This document shows, one piece after another, positions 1-10,446 of a DNA stretch of 64,000 nt. A program made the position numbers and the translations under genes. The notes under the pieces were generated by a model. That model saw nothing but the letters and a program-made list of their open reading frames with translations, had not been told where the DNA came from and did no database searches. Origin of the DNA: Macrostomum hystrix (taxonomy: Eukaryota; Platyhelminthes; Macrostomidae); the NCBI GenBank assembly GCA_950097015.1, contig CATNEN010000005.1, forward strand, positions 62,001 through 126,000, read 5' to 3'. Every line of letters starts with the position of its first letter. The stretch's first letter is position 1.

Positions 1-80
1 AATGTGGCCTCGCGGTGGAATCGAACTTAAGGACCGTGGTACGAGAGGCAAACGCGTTAACCGCTCTGCCACCGACCCCT
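1..80 (-). mobile_element. tRNA-derived SINE, family A, partial copy
   Basis: The reverse complement carries a pol III A box (TGGCAGAGCGG) and a B-box-like segment (AAGTTCGATTCC) followed by CGAGGCCACATT. The same head occurs near 48.9, 51.4 and 55.9 kb. The copy is cut by the left window edge and lies in the intron downstream of the Src-like exon. Confidence 0.75.
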
Positions 81-160
81 TACTATTACACATACTTTTA
101 CTTTCATGCGTACTGACAAGGGCAGTACGTACTGTATGTACAGGTATGTACTGTACATAC

Positions 161-448
161 CTGGCTATCGTCCGTAGTCTGCAGGAACTGCTTGGGCGCA
201 AATCCCAGTGTGCCAGTTTCAAAGTGTCGCACCCGCCACCACCATTCGTCCTGACGGTCGAGCACCTCCAGCATGTCGCCCTGCTTGAACGACAGGTCGC
301 CGGCGCAATGGGCTTCAAAGTCGCAAACAGCACGCATCACAAGTCGATTAGAGTTGAGCTCCGACTCCGCCAGGTTGCTCCGAGAAGCCCACTTAGAGCC
401 GGCATGCCGTGACTTTGGACGCCGAAGCTTGCTGAACTGTTTTCCCAT
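161..448 (-). CDS. Src-family-like tyrosine kinase, N-terminal exon (SH4 + SH3), partial
   Basis: The exon encodes 96 residues from ATG at 448 to a GT donor (CAG|GTATGT) after 161, phase 0. The N-terminus MGKQFSK fits the N-myristoylation pattern (Gly2, Ser6, Lys7) followed by basic residues, as in the SH4 segment of Src kinases. After a very short linker of about 30 residues comes an SH3 domain (about residues 37-90) with FEAH, DLSFKQGD, EWWWRV and a C-terminal GFAPKQFL. The exon ends just after SH3 at ...DDSQ, where Src genes also break before SH2. Odd points: the ALYDY motif reads AVCDF and the usual SNYV reads KQFL, so two ligand-contact tyrosines are replaced. SH2 and kinase domains would lie left of the window. 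Another membrane-anchored SH3 protein is possible. Confidence 0.7.
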
Positions 449-913
449 TTGAGGCGCAGATTTTACTTTTAGTTGGCTTTCCCTAAGGCTAGTTCCCTGT
501 TAGAGAGGCACAGAGCAAGTTTGAGAGAAAAGCTCAAACACTGCTCTGGCTTTATAATGCTTGCTGGTAAGCCCTACTATTTTTAAACCGTTGATATTTA
601 TAAGGCTTTCACAGCCCAGGTGAAGAAGTGTATGAGACCACTTTCGAGCCATCTTTCTGCGCAAAAGAATCAAGCATGTCCTATTCTTCGCGGGCACGCA
701 TCATATAAGAACTTTTTTCTATCTTGGCATCGCTGAGCTGCTGTGTTGCAACTTTTGTTTTAGTCCATCTAAAAAATGAGTACAATGTACTCATTTGTAC
801 TCAGGGGCGTATACTATGTACGATCTAGTGAGCATTTATCTAAACCAATTTAATAATACTAGACAGACATAAGGATAGAGAGTGGGGGTTTAAGGGTTGA
901 ATTTTTATCAAGG
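449..913. other. spacer upstream of the Src-like exon
   Basis: I see no convincing gene here. A 65-codon minus-strand frame at 500-697 has no recognisable domain. The region probably holds the 5' UTR or promoter of the Src-like gene. Confidence 0.4.
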
Positions 914-1630
914 ATGTCGACAAAAAAAGCTTTTAATGCTTTGAATGCTGAAATTCTAGCCACGACTCCTGCTGCGATTCTCGTTTCGGATCCCGCTGAA
1001 ATTTTAGCTTTGACTCCTGCTGCGATTCTGGGTTGGGATCCCGCTGAAATTTTAGCCGTGTCTCCTGCGGCGATTCTGGGTTGGGATCCCGCTGAAAGTT
1101 TAGCTACAACTCCTGCTGCGGTTCTCGTTTCGGATCCCGCTGAAATTTTAGTTTAGCTTTGACTCCAGCTGCGATTCTGGGTTGGGATCCCGCTGAAATT
1201 TTAGCCGTGTCTCCTGCGGCGATTCTGGGTTGGGATCCCGCTGAAAGTTTAGCTACAACTCCTGCTGCGGTTCTCGTTTCGGATCCCGCTGAAATTTTAG
1301 TTTAGCTTTGACTCCAGCTGCGATTCTGGGTTGGGATCCCGCTGAAATTTTAGCCGTGTCTCCTGTGGGCGATTCTGGGTTGGGATCCCGCTGAAATTTT
1401 AGCTTTGACTCCTGCTGCGATTCTCGTTTCGGATCCCGCTGAAATTATAGCTTTGACTCCTGCTGCGATTCTAGGATCCCGCTGATTTTCAAGCTACGTT
1501 TCGTGCTACGATTCTGATTAACAATGCAGCTGCGATTCCTGCTGCGATTCTAGGTTAGAATCCTGCTGCGATTCTAGATTGGAATCCTGCTGCGATTCTA
1601 GGAAACAATTACTGCAGCGATTCTAAATGT
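914..1630. repeat. minisatellite, 48-bp unit
   Basis: About 14 units, each containing GGATCCCGCTGAAATTTTAG followed by a variable segment; clear unit starts fall at 988, 1036 and 1084. The last units (from about 1480) are degenerate and shorter. Because 48 is divisible by 3, a plus-strand frame stays open for 80 codons, but it ends inside the array and looks like an accident of period. Confidence 0.9.
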
Positions 1631-1640
1631 AAAGCGAAGA

Positions 1641-2072
1641 TTGATAGCAAAAGCTAGCGGTGAAAAAAACTATAAAATGGTTAAAGTCTTGATTAAAAAG
1701 TTTCGTTTTTAATAGATGTTCTTAACCGCATAAAAACATCGAGATGTTTGTTTAACTAATAGTTTTTTAGGATAGCGAAGTGTTGCTATCGAGCTTTAGT
1801 TATATATATTATAATTAATGCTTCACAACGTGTTACATATTTTAAGGTTCTTAGCAGATTATATAAGGAGATAGCTACACAAAATAGGACTTGTTAAACT
1901 AAATAGCTTATTTTAGAAAACAGGAAACAATATTCTATCAATCTACTTTCAGTAGGCGGTTTGCATTTTTTCATTATTATTCCTATTCATAGCCGTTAAT
2001 AAGTTTCTAAAGCACAAAATGTCTATTTCTAGTTAGTTGATGAAATCAGTCAGGTTTAACGAGTCCGCATCA
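1641..2072. other. AT-rich spacer, 3' flank of ATP synthase f
   Basis: AT-rich single-copy DNA between the 48-bp array and the stop codon of the ATP synthase subunit f gene. It probably contains that gene's 3' UTR. No other feature is visible. Confidence 0.4.
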
Positions 2073-2423
2073 TCAATGGTACTTGCTGTGAGCTTCGGCG
2101 GCATGCTCATCGTACTTCACGATGTAGTAGATGATCATGGGGAAGCCGACCATTTGAGCAAACACTGGGGCGCCAAGATTTTTAACGCTAACCCAACGAA
2201 TCATGTAGCGCCAGTAGGCCCGGCTCATCGCCTGACAAACGGCCACCGGATTGTAGTTGCGACGTCCTAGCCAGGATGGAATATCCTTCAGCTTAGTGTT
2301 CAATAGAGAAGTGTCCGTACAGCCATAGTTGATGGACGGATTATAGAATCCGTGAACTCTGGGATTGTAGTTGCGGTGATAGCCGGCAACGCCCTGCTTG
2401 TAGAGTGCGTCTAGTAGGCCCAT
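2073..2423 (-). CDS. ATP5MF: mitochondrial ATP synthase subunit f
   Basis: A 116-residue protein from ATG at 2423 to TGA at 2073-2075. Subunit f is a small single-span membrane protein of the Fo part of the mitochondrial ATP synthase peripheral stalk. Diagnostic features shared with insect subunit f: YNPRVHGFYNP near the N-terminus, KLKDIPSWLGRRN in the middle, SRAYWRYMIRWV, then a hydrophobic span (about residues 84-102, GAPVFAQMVGFPMIIYYIV) and a C-terminus ending in KYH, which is conserved in animals. Length is close to that of the fly protein. An AG acceptor (TTGCAG) sits only two bases upstream of the ATG, so the coding region is one exon preceded by either a 5' UTR intron (the 47-bp array would lie in it) or a spliced-leader acceptor. 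No frameshift or stop is present. Confidence 0.9.
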   Translation of the reverse strand: MGLLDALYKQGVAGYHRNYNPRVHGFYNPSINYGCTDTSLLNTKLKDIPSWLGRRNYNPVAVCQAMSRAYWRYMIRWVSVKNLGAPVFAQMVGFPMIIYYIVKYDEHAAEAHSKYH

Positions 2424-2439
2424 GGCTGCAAGGCATTGA

Positions 2440-3490
2440 CAATTTTGAGCGAGTGTACATTGCTCATGCAGGTTGGGAAAGGGAGTAGGGCCTGGAGCGA
2501 ATGTACATTTCTGGCCTGGTTGGTAAAGAGGGTTAGTCAGGGAGGGAGTGAACATTTCTGGCCTGGTTGGGAAAGAGGGTTAGTCAGGGAGGGAGTGAAC
2601 ATTTCTGGCCTGGTTGGGAAAGAGGGTTAGTCAGGGAGGGAGTGTACATTTCTGGCCTGGTTGGTAAAGAGGGTTAGTCAGGGAGGGAGTGAACATTTCT
2701 GGCCTGGTTGGGAAAGAGGGTTAGGCAGTGAGGGAGTGAACATTTCTGGCCTGGTTGGGAAAGAGGGTTAGTCAGGGAGGGAGTGAACATTTCTGGCCTG
2801 GTTGGGAAAGAGGGTTAGGCAGTGAGGGAGTGAACATTTCTGGCCTGGTTGGGAAAGAGGGTTAGTCAGGGAGGGAGTGAACATTTCTGGCCTGGTTGGG
2901 AAAGAGGGTTAGTCAGGGAGGGAGTGAACATTTCTGGCCTGGTTGGGAAAGAGGGTTAGTCAGGGAGGGAGTAAACATTTCTGGCCTGGTTGGGAAAGAG
3001 GGTTAGTCAGGGAGGGAGTAAACATTTCTGGCCTGGTTGGGAAAGAGGGTTAGTCAGGGAGGGAGTAAACATTTCTGGCCTGGTTGGGAAAGAGGGTTAG
3101 TCAGGGAGGGAGTGAACATTTCTGGCCTGGTTGGGAAAGAGGGTTAGTCAGTGAGGGAGTAAACATTTCTGGCCTGGTTGGGAAAGAGGGTTAGTCAGGG
3201 AGGGAGTGAACATTTCTGGCCTGGTTGGGAAAGAGGGTTAGTCAGTGAGGGAGTGAACATTTCTGGCCTGGTTGGGAAAGAGGGTTAGTCAGGGAGGGAG
3301 TGAACATTTCTGGCCTGGTTGGGAAAGAGGGTTAGTCAGGGAGGGAGTGAACATTTCTGGCCTGGTTGGGAAAGAGGGTTAGTCAGTGAGGGAGTGAACA
3401 TTTCTGGCCTGGTTGGGAAAGAGGGTTAGTCAGGGAGGGAGTGAACATTTCTGGCCTGGTTGGGAAAGAGGGTTAGTCAGGGAGGGAGTT
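2440..3490. repeat. minisatellite, 47-bp unit
   Basis: About 22 nearly identical units containing ACATTTCTGGCCTGGTTGGG and AGAGGGTTAGTCAGGGAGGG. Variants (TAAACA for GAACA, CAGTGA for CAGGGA) are interspersed, pointing to recent homogenisation. It lies directly upstream of the ATP synthase f coding exon. Confidence 0.95.
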
Positions 3491-3494
3491 TACA

Positions 3495-4101
3495 TAAATG
3501 GGACACTTGTTGAAAGCATACATCCCTGCCTACTTATTAATTAAACAGTTATTATTTAAACAAAATGAACAGAAACACATAAAACCTATGGCGGACACTT
3601 CAGCTAGAAACCAGTAGGAGAGAAGCTGCCAAACATGTTTTCTCGTGTTATTACTTGTATTCATTCTTTAAACAAATTTCGCACAAGTCGATACTTTTTA
3701 AGGCTAATATATAACTAAGACTCAATAGTTAAATGAAGATAAATTACATGCAACATTTTTAATAGAGAACAAGCAGCAAGAATGATTATGATTAAAAATG
3801 AATAACTGCATTCTAACGATTTTGAGTGGCTATTGATCGATAATAAGCCAAAATGGAAACTAGAAATATAATAAGAAACATGACATTTGAAAAACGGAAC
3901 TGTATTTTACCCAGCTAGTTTACCACACACAATGTCAAGAGAAATTCATTTAGCATTGAACCATAGACAGGGCATTCTGACACACTGAGTCGCACAGGGA
4001 AAATGCAAGAATAAGTGTCTAACAATGCATTTGAAATGAAATAAAACCAAACACTGGGAAAAAACAGGCACATTACTGAAGACAAACGCCAGCGTGAACT
4101 T
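3495..4101. other. AT-rich spacer between RBM25 stop and the 47-bp array
   Basis: Single-copy AT-rich DNA. It should contain the RBM25 3' UTR (minus strand) and perhaps the promoter and first non-coding exon of the ATP synthase f gene, but I could not place either. Confidence 0.4.
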
Positions 4102-7100
4102 CTACTTGACCAATCCTGCTTTCTTGGCTTCGGTCTCGTAGATAAGCAGGCGCCACAGTTTAACAACAAACACTTCGGCTTCATCGTCTAGAACTAGGAC
4201 CATCTCGCTGAGTATAAGGTCCGGCTTAGTGCGATCCATCACTTTACCGCAGACAAATTCAGTTAACTGCGCCTCCTCTTCGCCAATGTATTCGATAATC
4301 TTTTTATTAATCCAAGGTTTGACTCGATTCTCCATGAGTGTGGCGTCAACAATGCTCCAATCGAGATTATAGGCGAATAGTTCATCTTTGGCCGTTGGTA
4401 TGCCATCGATGAGTCGTTTAATTAGAGCCTTCTTTTCTTCTTCGTTGGCGAATGCGGATGTAGCTGAAGTTGACGGTTGAGACGTTGTTGGTCTAGTCTG
4501 AGCAGTGTGCTGCTGCTGCTGCTGCTGCTGCGTCGCTGGCGGCGAAGGTTTACGATCCTCTGCATCATCATCGTCGCCCATCGTCATAGCGTCATGATGA
4601 TCGTCGTCGTCGTCTTCATCGCGATCATCCTGACTGCGATTGTTCTGAGCTTCGATTTTATGCTGGTCGTCGGATCTGAATAAAAAACAAAATAGAAAAA
4701 ATAAATAAACTAGAAGCTATAATTTAAAGTCACAGAAATGCACATTAAGGTACGAGCCATTATGTATCGCCAGATTGTACAGAACATTTACCAAACATAA
4801 AAAGGACACCAAAAACTTTAAAAGTAAATGAGGCAGAACTATTTTGGAAGGAATAATACAAAAGCAAAAACCGAATTTCAACAAGAGATAGTCTGCTAAA
4901 GTACATCATAAATCATCCCTATAATTATAATAAATTTTATCTAAAACAGCGAAGAGTAGCCAGAAAACATCCTATATTTACACCAGTAATCATCCTAAAA
5001 GTACACCAGTAATTATTCTAAAAGAACACCATTAATCATCCTAAAAGTGCACCAGTAATCATCCTAAAAGTACACCAGTAACTATCCCAAAAGTACAACA
5101 GGAATTATCCTAAAATTACACCAGTAATTATTCTAAAAAAACACCATTAATCATCCTAAAAGTGCACCAGTAATCATCCTAAAAGTACACCAGTAATCAT
5201 TCTAAAAGTGCACCAGTAATCATCCTAAAAGTACACCAGTAATCATTCTAAAAGTACACCAGTAATCATCCTAAAAGTACACCAGTAATCATCCTAAAAG
5301 TACACTGGGAATCACCATAAAAGTACACCAGTAATCATCCTAAAAGTACAACGGGAATCACCATAAAAGTACACCATAAATAAACCCTAAAAGTACGTCA
5401 ATGAAGAACGCTGTCCAAACGCATATGAACTCACCTGGATTTGGAATTATCTCCCTCGCCATTAACAGCAACACTAGCCACCGTGGCGTTATCAGCGGAG
5501 TCAACATCAGACCTCTGATTATCAATTTTAGATTGGACGGATTTCAAATCCTGAGCTGGAGGCGGAGTCGGCGGACTGAGGAGTTTGCGCAGGTGAGCAT
5601 CTCTGGCTTCGTCTAATTCGGCGCAGATTGCTTCAACATCAGCCGGTTCGCGACCTTCGGCTAGTAGACGGCGCCTAGCTTCGCCGACCTCCTCTAGCTC
5701 ACGAGCCCTGTCTCGTTCGTCCTGCTCTCGCTCGCGATCCCGCTCTCTAAGCCGGCGACGAAATGCGTCGCCTCTGTAAAATTTTGCGTCGTCCGATTCG
5801 TCGTCGTATTCGGCTAGAAAGTTGCGCATCTCGCGCGCCTCGTGTGCCTCCTTGGCCAACCGTTTCTCCTCGCGTTCCCGCTCTCGCTCGTATTCGCGAG
5901 ACTGCGCAATGGGACAGAGTTTGTTTGGGATTTAGGAGCAACACCAATATCCCCCCATGAAGATCACTAGTTTCCCTTAACTTTTTTTGGTTGTTCCTTC
6001 CCCTCCTGAGTTCCGTTGGATGTTCCTTCCCCTCCTGAGTTTTGTAGGCTGTTCCTTCATTTCTTGAGTTCCGTAGGCTGTTCCTTCCCTTCCTCAGTTC
6101 CGTAGGCTGTTCCTTCATTTCTTGAGTTCCGTAGGCTGTTCCTTCCCTTCCTCAGTTCCGTAGGCTGTTCCTTCATTTCTTGAGTTCCGTAGGCTGTTCC
6201 TTCATCTCTTGAGTTCTGTAGGCTGTTCCTTCATTTCTTGAGTTCTGTAGGCTGTTCCTTCATTTCCTGAGTTCCGTAGTCTGTTCCTTCCCCTCTCGTT
6301 AGTTCCGTAGGCTGTTCCTTTCACTCCCCTAAGTTCCACAGGCTATTTCTTCCTCTCTCCTTAATTCCATAGGCTGTTCCTTTAAATCTCCTTAGTTTAT
6401 TAGCCCAAAAACCACCGATTGTTTACCTTCTTTTTCTCCCTCTGGTTCCAGTGCTTTAGCTCCTTCTGATAAGACTCCTCCTTATCTAGCAGTTTCTTCT
6501 CCTGACGTCGACGTTCAGCAGCCTCTTCATCAGCTTCGGCTGTAGCCTTCTCAGAAGCCGCAGTTGCCGATCTAGCCTTAGACGAGGCGCTTTCATTCTT
6601 AGATCTCTCTTCTCGCTCCTTATCCCGATCGCGTTCTCGCTCCTTCTCGCGCTTCTCGCGTCGCCGACGTTCGCGCTCTCGCTCCCTTTCACGCTCTAGA
6701 CGCTCTTCGAGTTTAGGCGAGTCGTCTCGATAGCGGGAACGGAAGATCTCGATTTCTCTATTGATAATGTCGCGCTTGTCGTTGTCTAGATCCATGTCAT
6801 CTAGGGACTGCTTGGGGCCGACCAGTTTAGGTGCCCGAACGTCCAATTCGCCGTCCTCAACTCGTTCAATTTCTGGTAGGAAGCGCTGAACAATCTGGAA
6901 GAAAATGAGCCAATTTACGTCAAAAACAAGTTTTATAACGTCAAAAGAAAAAATCATTCAAGTAAGATTAATTAGAGAGGCAGGGCTAGATAAGTTTGAA
7001 AGAGAGAAGTAGATTGAAGGAGAGTCAGGGTTGTACTTCGCTCCAAAAAGGGAGGTAGATAATGTTCAAGGAGGTATAAAGCAGTATAATAGTCTACTAT

Positions 7101-8998
7101 ATCGCATTGAAGTAGAAAAAATGTATTATTGAAGGACAACAGTGTTGAAGTGGAGAAGTAGACAGGATTGAAGTGGAGAAGTAGACAGGGTTGAAGTGGA
7201 GAAGTAGACAGGATTGAAGTGGAGAAGTAGACAGGATTGAAGTGGAGAAGTAGACAGGATTGAAGTGGAGAAGTAGACAGGATTGAAATGGAGAAGTAGA
7301 CAGGATTGAAGTGGAGAAGTAGACAGGATTGAAGTGGAGAAGTAGACAGGATTGAAATGGAGAAGTAGACAGGATTGAAGTGGAGAAGTAGACAGGATTG
7401 AAGTGGAGAAGTAGACAAGATTGAAGTGGAGAAGTAGACAGGATTGAAATGGAGAAGTAGACAGGATTGAAGTGGAGAAGTAGACAGGATTGAAGTGGAG
7501 AAGTAGACAAGATTGAAGTGGAGAAGTAGACAGGATTGAAGTGTAGAAGTAGACAGGATTGAAGTGGAGAAGTAGACAGGATTGAAATGGAGAAGTATAC
7601 AGGATTGAAGTGGAGAAGTAGACAGGATTGAAGTGGAGAAGTAGACAGGATTGAAGTGGAGAAGTAGACAGGATTGAAATGGAGAAGTAGACAGGATTGA
7701 AGTGGAGAAGTAGACAGGATTGAAGTGGAGAAGTAGACAGGATTGAAGTGGAGAAGTAGACAGGATTGAAGTGGAGAAGTATACAGGATTGAAATGGAGA
7801 AGTATACAGGATTGAAATGGAGAAGTAGACAGGATTGAAGTGGAGAAGTAGACAGGATTGAAGTGGAGAAGTAGACAGGATTGAAGTGGAGAAGTAGACA
7901 GGATTGAAGTGGAGAAGTAGACAGGATTGAAGTGGAGAAGTAGACAGGATTGAAATGGAGAAGTAGACAGGATTGAAGTGGAGAAGTAGACAGGGTTGAA
8001 GTGGAGAAGTAGACAGGATTGAAGTGGAGAAGTAGACAGGATTGAAATGGAGAAGTAGACAGGATTGAAGTGGAGAAGTAGACAGGATTGAAATGGAGAA
8101 GTAGACAGGATTGAAGTGGAGAAGTAGACAAGATTGAAGTGGAGAAGTAGACAGGATTGAAGTGGAGAAGTAGACAGGATTGAAGTGAAGAAGTAGACAG
8201 GGTTGGAAATGGAGAAGTAGACAGGATTGAAGTGGAGAAGTAGACAGGATTGAAATGGAGAAGTAGACAGGATTGAAATGGAGAAGTAGACAGGACTGAA
8301 CGTGAGAAGTTGATGAGGTTGAACGAGAGAAGGTTAAAAAAGAGAAGTGCAGGACAGAAGTAGATAAAAGTATATTTCAAATGTGGTGGCAAATAACAGA
8401 GAAAAGGACTAGCCTGATTCATTCGCCGCTTAGTCTCCTCGTCTCGCTCAGCATCTGGGGCATCTGGCAAGCCGTGCCGCTTCTTATAATTGTCCAGCAT
8501 AGCCTGACTACTGGAGTCGACGCGAACATTGAACTTCTTGCCGGCCACATCGATCTGTCCCAGCAGCCGGCCGCAGGTCATTGTGGCTACGGGGTCGGCG
8601 AATTCGCAGAAGCCAAACGACTGCAATTTACCATCGGCGCCAGTGACTCGTTTCCAATTATTGACAAAGCCGCAAACGCTGAGCAATTCGCGCATCATTG
8701 AATTCGGCGCTCGATCGCTGATGCCGCCAACAAAAACTGCGGTTGCCGGCTTCTCGCCTGATGCTGAACCAGCTGATGCAGCTCCGATGGCTCCGATAGG
8801 ATTCTGCTGCTGCTGTTCAGAAGCACATTCCTTATTGCAATCAGTTTCAGCGTCTTTGATTTTCTCTTCTTTGACTGGCGATGCTTGACTGTTAGGTTTG
8901 TCTGTTTTCTTCGTCTCTGCTGATGCAGTCGATTTAGAATCTTTTGCTTCTGGTGCAGGTGAAGCTTTCCTGTTGTCTTCCACTTTTGGTTCGGGCAT
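4102..8998 (-). CDS. RBM25: RNA-binding protein 25 (RRM + RE-rich + PWI)
   Basis: Four exons: 8998-8414, 6894-6427, 5901-5435 and 4675-4102 (stop 4104-4102); phases join as 0, 0, 2, giving 697 residues. RBM25 is a nuclear regulator of alternative splicing that works with U1 snRNP and SR-related factors. Domain order is canonical: RRM at about residues 86-163 with RNP2 (AVFVGGI) and RNP1 (KLQSFGFCEF); DEETKRR; the DNDKRDIINREI segment; a long ER/RE/RD-rich region; FLAEYDDESDDAKFYRG; a polyQ run; and a C-terminal PWI domain containing PWINKKIIEYIGEEEA and ending LIYETEAKKAGLVK. The first intron appears to use a GC donor (CAG|GCTAGT); the nearest GT breaks the phase. All three introns are filled by different minisatellites. 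It is shorter than the human protein (about 840 residues), mostly in the RE region and the linker before PWI. Confidence 0.95.
4965..5395. repeat. minisatellite, about 23-bp unit, RBM25 intron 3
   Basis: Around 18 units of the type AAAGTACACCAGTAATCATC plus three bases, with moderate divergence (GTGCACC, GTACAAC, GAATCACC variants). The array fills most of the intron 5434-4676. Confidence 0.9.
5985..6395. repeat. minisatellite, 29-bp unit, RBM25 intron 2
   Basis: About 14 units built on GAGTTCCGTAGGCTGTTCCT followed by TCATTTCTT, becoming degenerate toward 6395. It occupies nearly all of the intron 6426-5902. Confidence 0.9.
7135..8300. repeat. minisatellite, 23-bp unit, RBM25 intron 1
   Basis: About 50 units of GAAGTGGAGAAGTAGACAGG plus ATT, very uniform apart from GAAATGG and GTATAC variants. 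It fills intron 8413-6895. Its minus strand stays open in frame with exon 1 and would add over 400 repeated residues if unspliced; I treat that as read-through of an intron. Confidence 0.95.
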
Positions 8999-9306
8999 TC
9001 TTGCTTGCTTCTTTCTGTTATTGTGATATCTAAAATATCTGAAAAAAATTACAAATTAAAAGACAAATTTATTTCTGTGTATAACAAATATATGAAGATT
9101 AATAATATTCTGTCATCAATACTATACTAAATCTTTTAAGTTATTTGCAAAAAAATATTAATAAAAAAAAATGTTTTCCCCTATATGAGTCAGCCATTTT
9201 GCAACATGCCTAGCACATTTCACAATTTCCTGGTGCATGTCTGTGAACTTTGGGCAAAAATTCCAAAGGATATTTATTTCAAAGCAATAAAAATATACAT
9301 GCATAA
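8999..9306. other. RBM25 5' flank
   Basis: AT-rich sequence between the RBM25 start codon and the truncated retrotransposon. It probably contains the RBM25 5' UTR and core promoter; no motif is clear enough to call. Confidence 0.4.
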
Positions 9307-10446
9307 GTGCTGGGCGCCCCACCCTCCACTCCCTTCGAAGGCATGAATGCTTTCCTCAACGCTACACCCATTGACATTTTCATCAAGGGGGAAGCAGCAA
9401 AGTCCACCCGTCATCTCCTTGATGCGGGTGTCTCCTTCCAGAATTCGCGAGCCTTCTCGAAGCGCTCCCTTCTGCCTCACTCTGACCTCTGCCTAAAAAC
9501 TCTGGGCGAGTGCGGAGGGCTCACCATCCTTTCGGATGGGGCCCCGGCCACTTTACTCCGGAGCCACAGGTACAAAGTCAGCATCTCCCCTCGTAATGAG
9601 GTAAAGGACTGCTGGGATGACCCGGCAGTCCACTGTTACACTGATGGCTCTCTGATGAATGGTAAATTGGGATTCGGAGTGTGCGTCGCCTTGGGTGGTG
9701 AGGTCCTCTGGACCCACTCCCAATACTGTGGCAAGAGCTCTAGCGTTTTCCAAAACGAAGTGCTCGCCATCAGCTTCTGTGCGGCTGAGCTGCGCCAGAG
9801 GCAACTGGCTGGTCGGAGGATCTTTTTTCACTCCGACAGTCAAGCAGCCCTCAAGGCCCTCAGCCACTGCACCTCTTGCTCCAGAACCACCTTGGACTGC
9901 AACACCCAGTTAAACAGGCTGGCGCAGTCTAACAAGGTGGAGCTGTTGTGGATCCCTGGGCATGCCGGGTTCACAGGGAATGAGATGGCGGACCAGCTTG
10001 CTAAGGCTAGAGTAGCCAGCTCCCTGATGGGCCCGGGCCTGGAGTCCCCGATCCCTGTCTCTGTTGTCAACTCCAGCATCAACCACTGGATGGAGACCCA
10101 GCACCGGAGGAGGTGGTCCAGCACCCTGAACTGTCGCCAGTCCAGGGCTGCGGTGCCAACCCCCTCTAGTAACCTGCATAAGGCCTTACTCAGGCTTAAC
10201 CGCAGAGACCTAAGAGCAGTCACTATGGCCCTTTTGGGACATAGCTGCTTCACCAGACACCGCTACCTTCAAGGCCACTTGCCTGAGGAAACGTGTCCCT
10301 TCTGCTGCTCCGGTCGTGAAAATGCCAAGCATTTCATCTGCCACTGCCCGGCCTTCACCCGGGCTAGGCTAAAACATCTCGGGCCGGCACCAACTCTTGC
10401 CAAAGCCTGCTCGCCCGAGAACATCCCACAGCTTGCCCACTTTTAA
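9307..10446 (+). mobile_element. 5'-truncated non-LTR retrotransposon: RNase H and zinc-knuckle end of ORF2
   Basis: An uninterrupted frame of 379 codons ends in a stop at 10446; it is closed upstream by TAA at 9304-9306, where the sequence turns AT-rich, marking the truncation point. The first 45 residues (APPSTPFEGMNAF onward) resemble the tail of the reverse transcriptase. An RNase H domain follows with all four catalytic acidic residues: D113 in YTDGS, E151 in FQNEVLAI, D177 in HSDSQA and D229 in GNEMADQLAKA, plus WIPGHAG. The C-terminus has a CPFC...H...C knuckle typical of Jockey/I/R1-type ORF2 proteins. No reverse-transcriptase core or endonuclease is present, so it is non-autonomous. 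The 3' end and target-site duplication could not be placed. Confidence 0.88.

Noticed and set aside
500-697. 65-codon minus-strand frame upstream of the Src-like exon
   Set aside because: No domain, no splice-site support, composition like non-coding flank.
914-1156. 80-codon plus-strand frame of 16-residue repeats (PAEILALTPAAILGWD-type)
   Set aside because: Lies wholly in the 48-bp array, terminates within it, and the array continues decaying without frame maintenance.
7097-8413. Extension of the RBM25 first-exon frame through repeated LSTSPLQSCLL-type residues
   Set aside because: This is intron 1; splicing at 8414/6894 restores the conserved RBM25 sequence.
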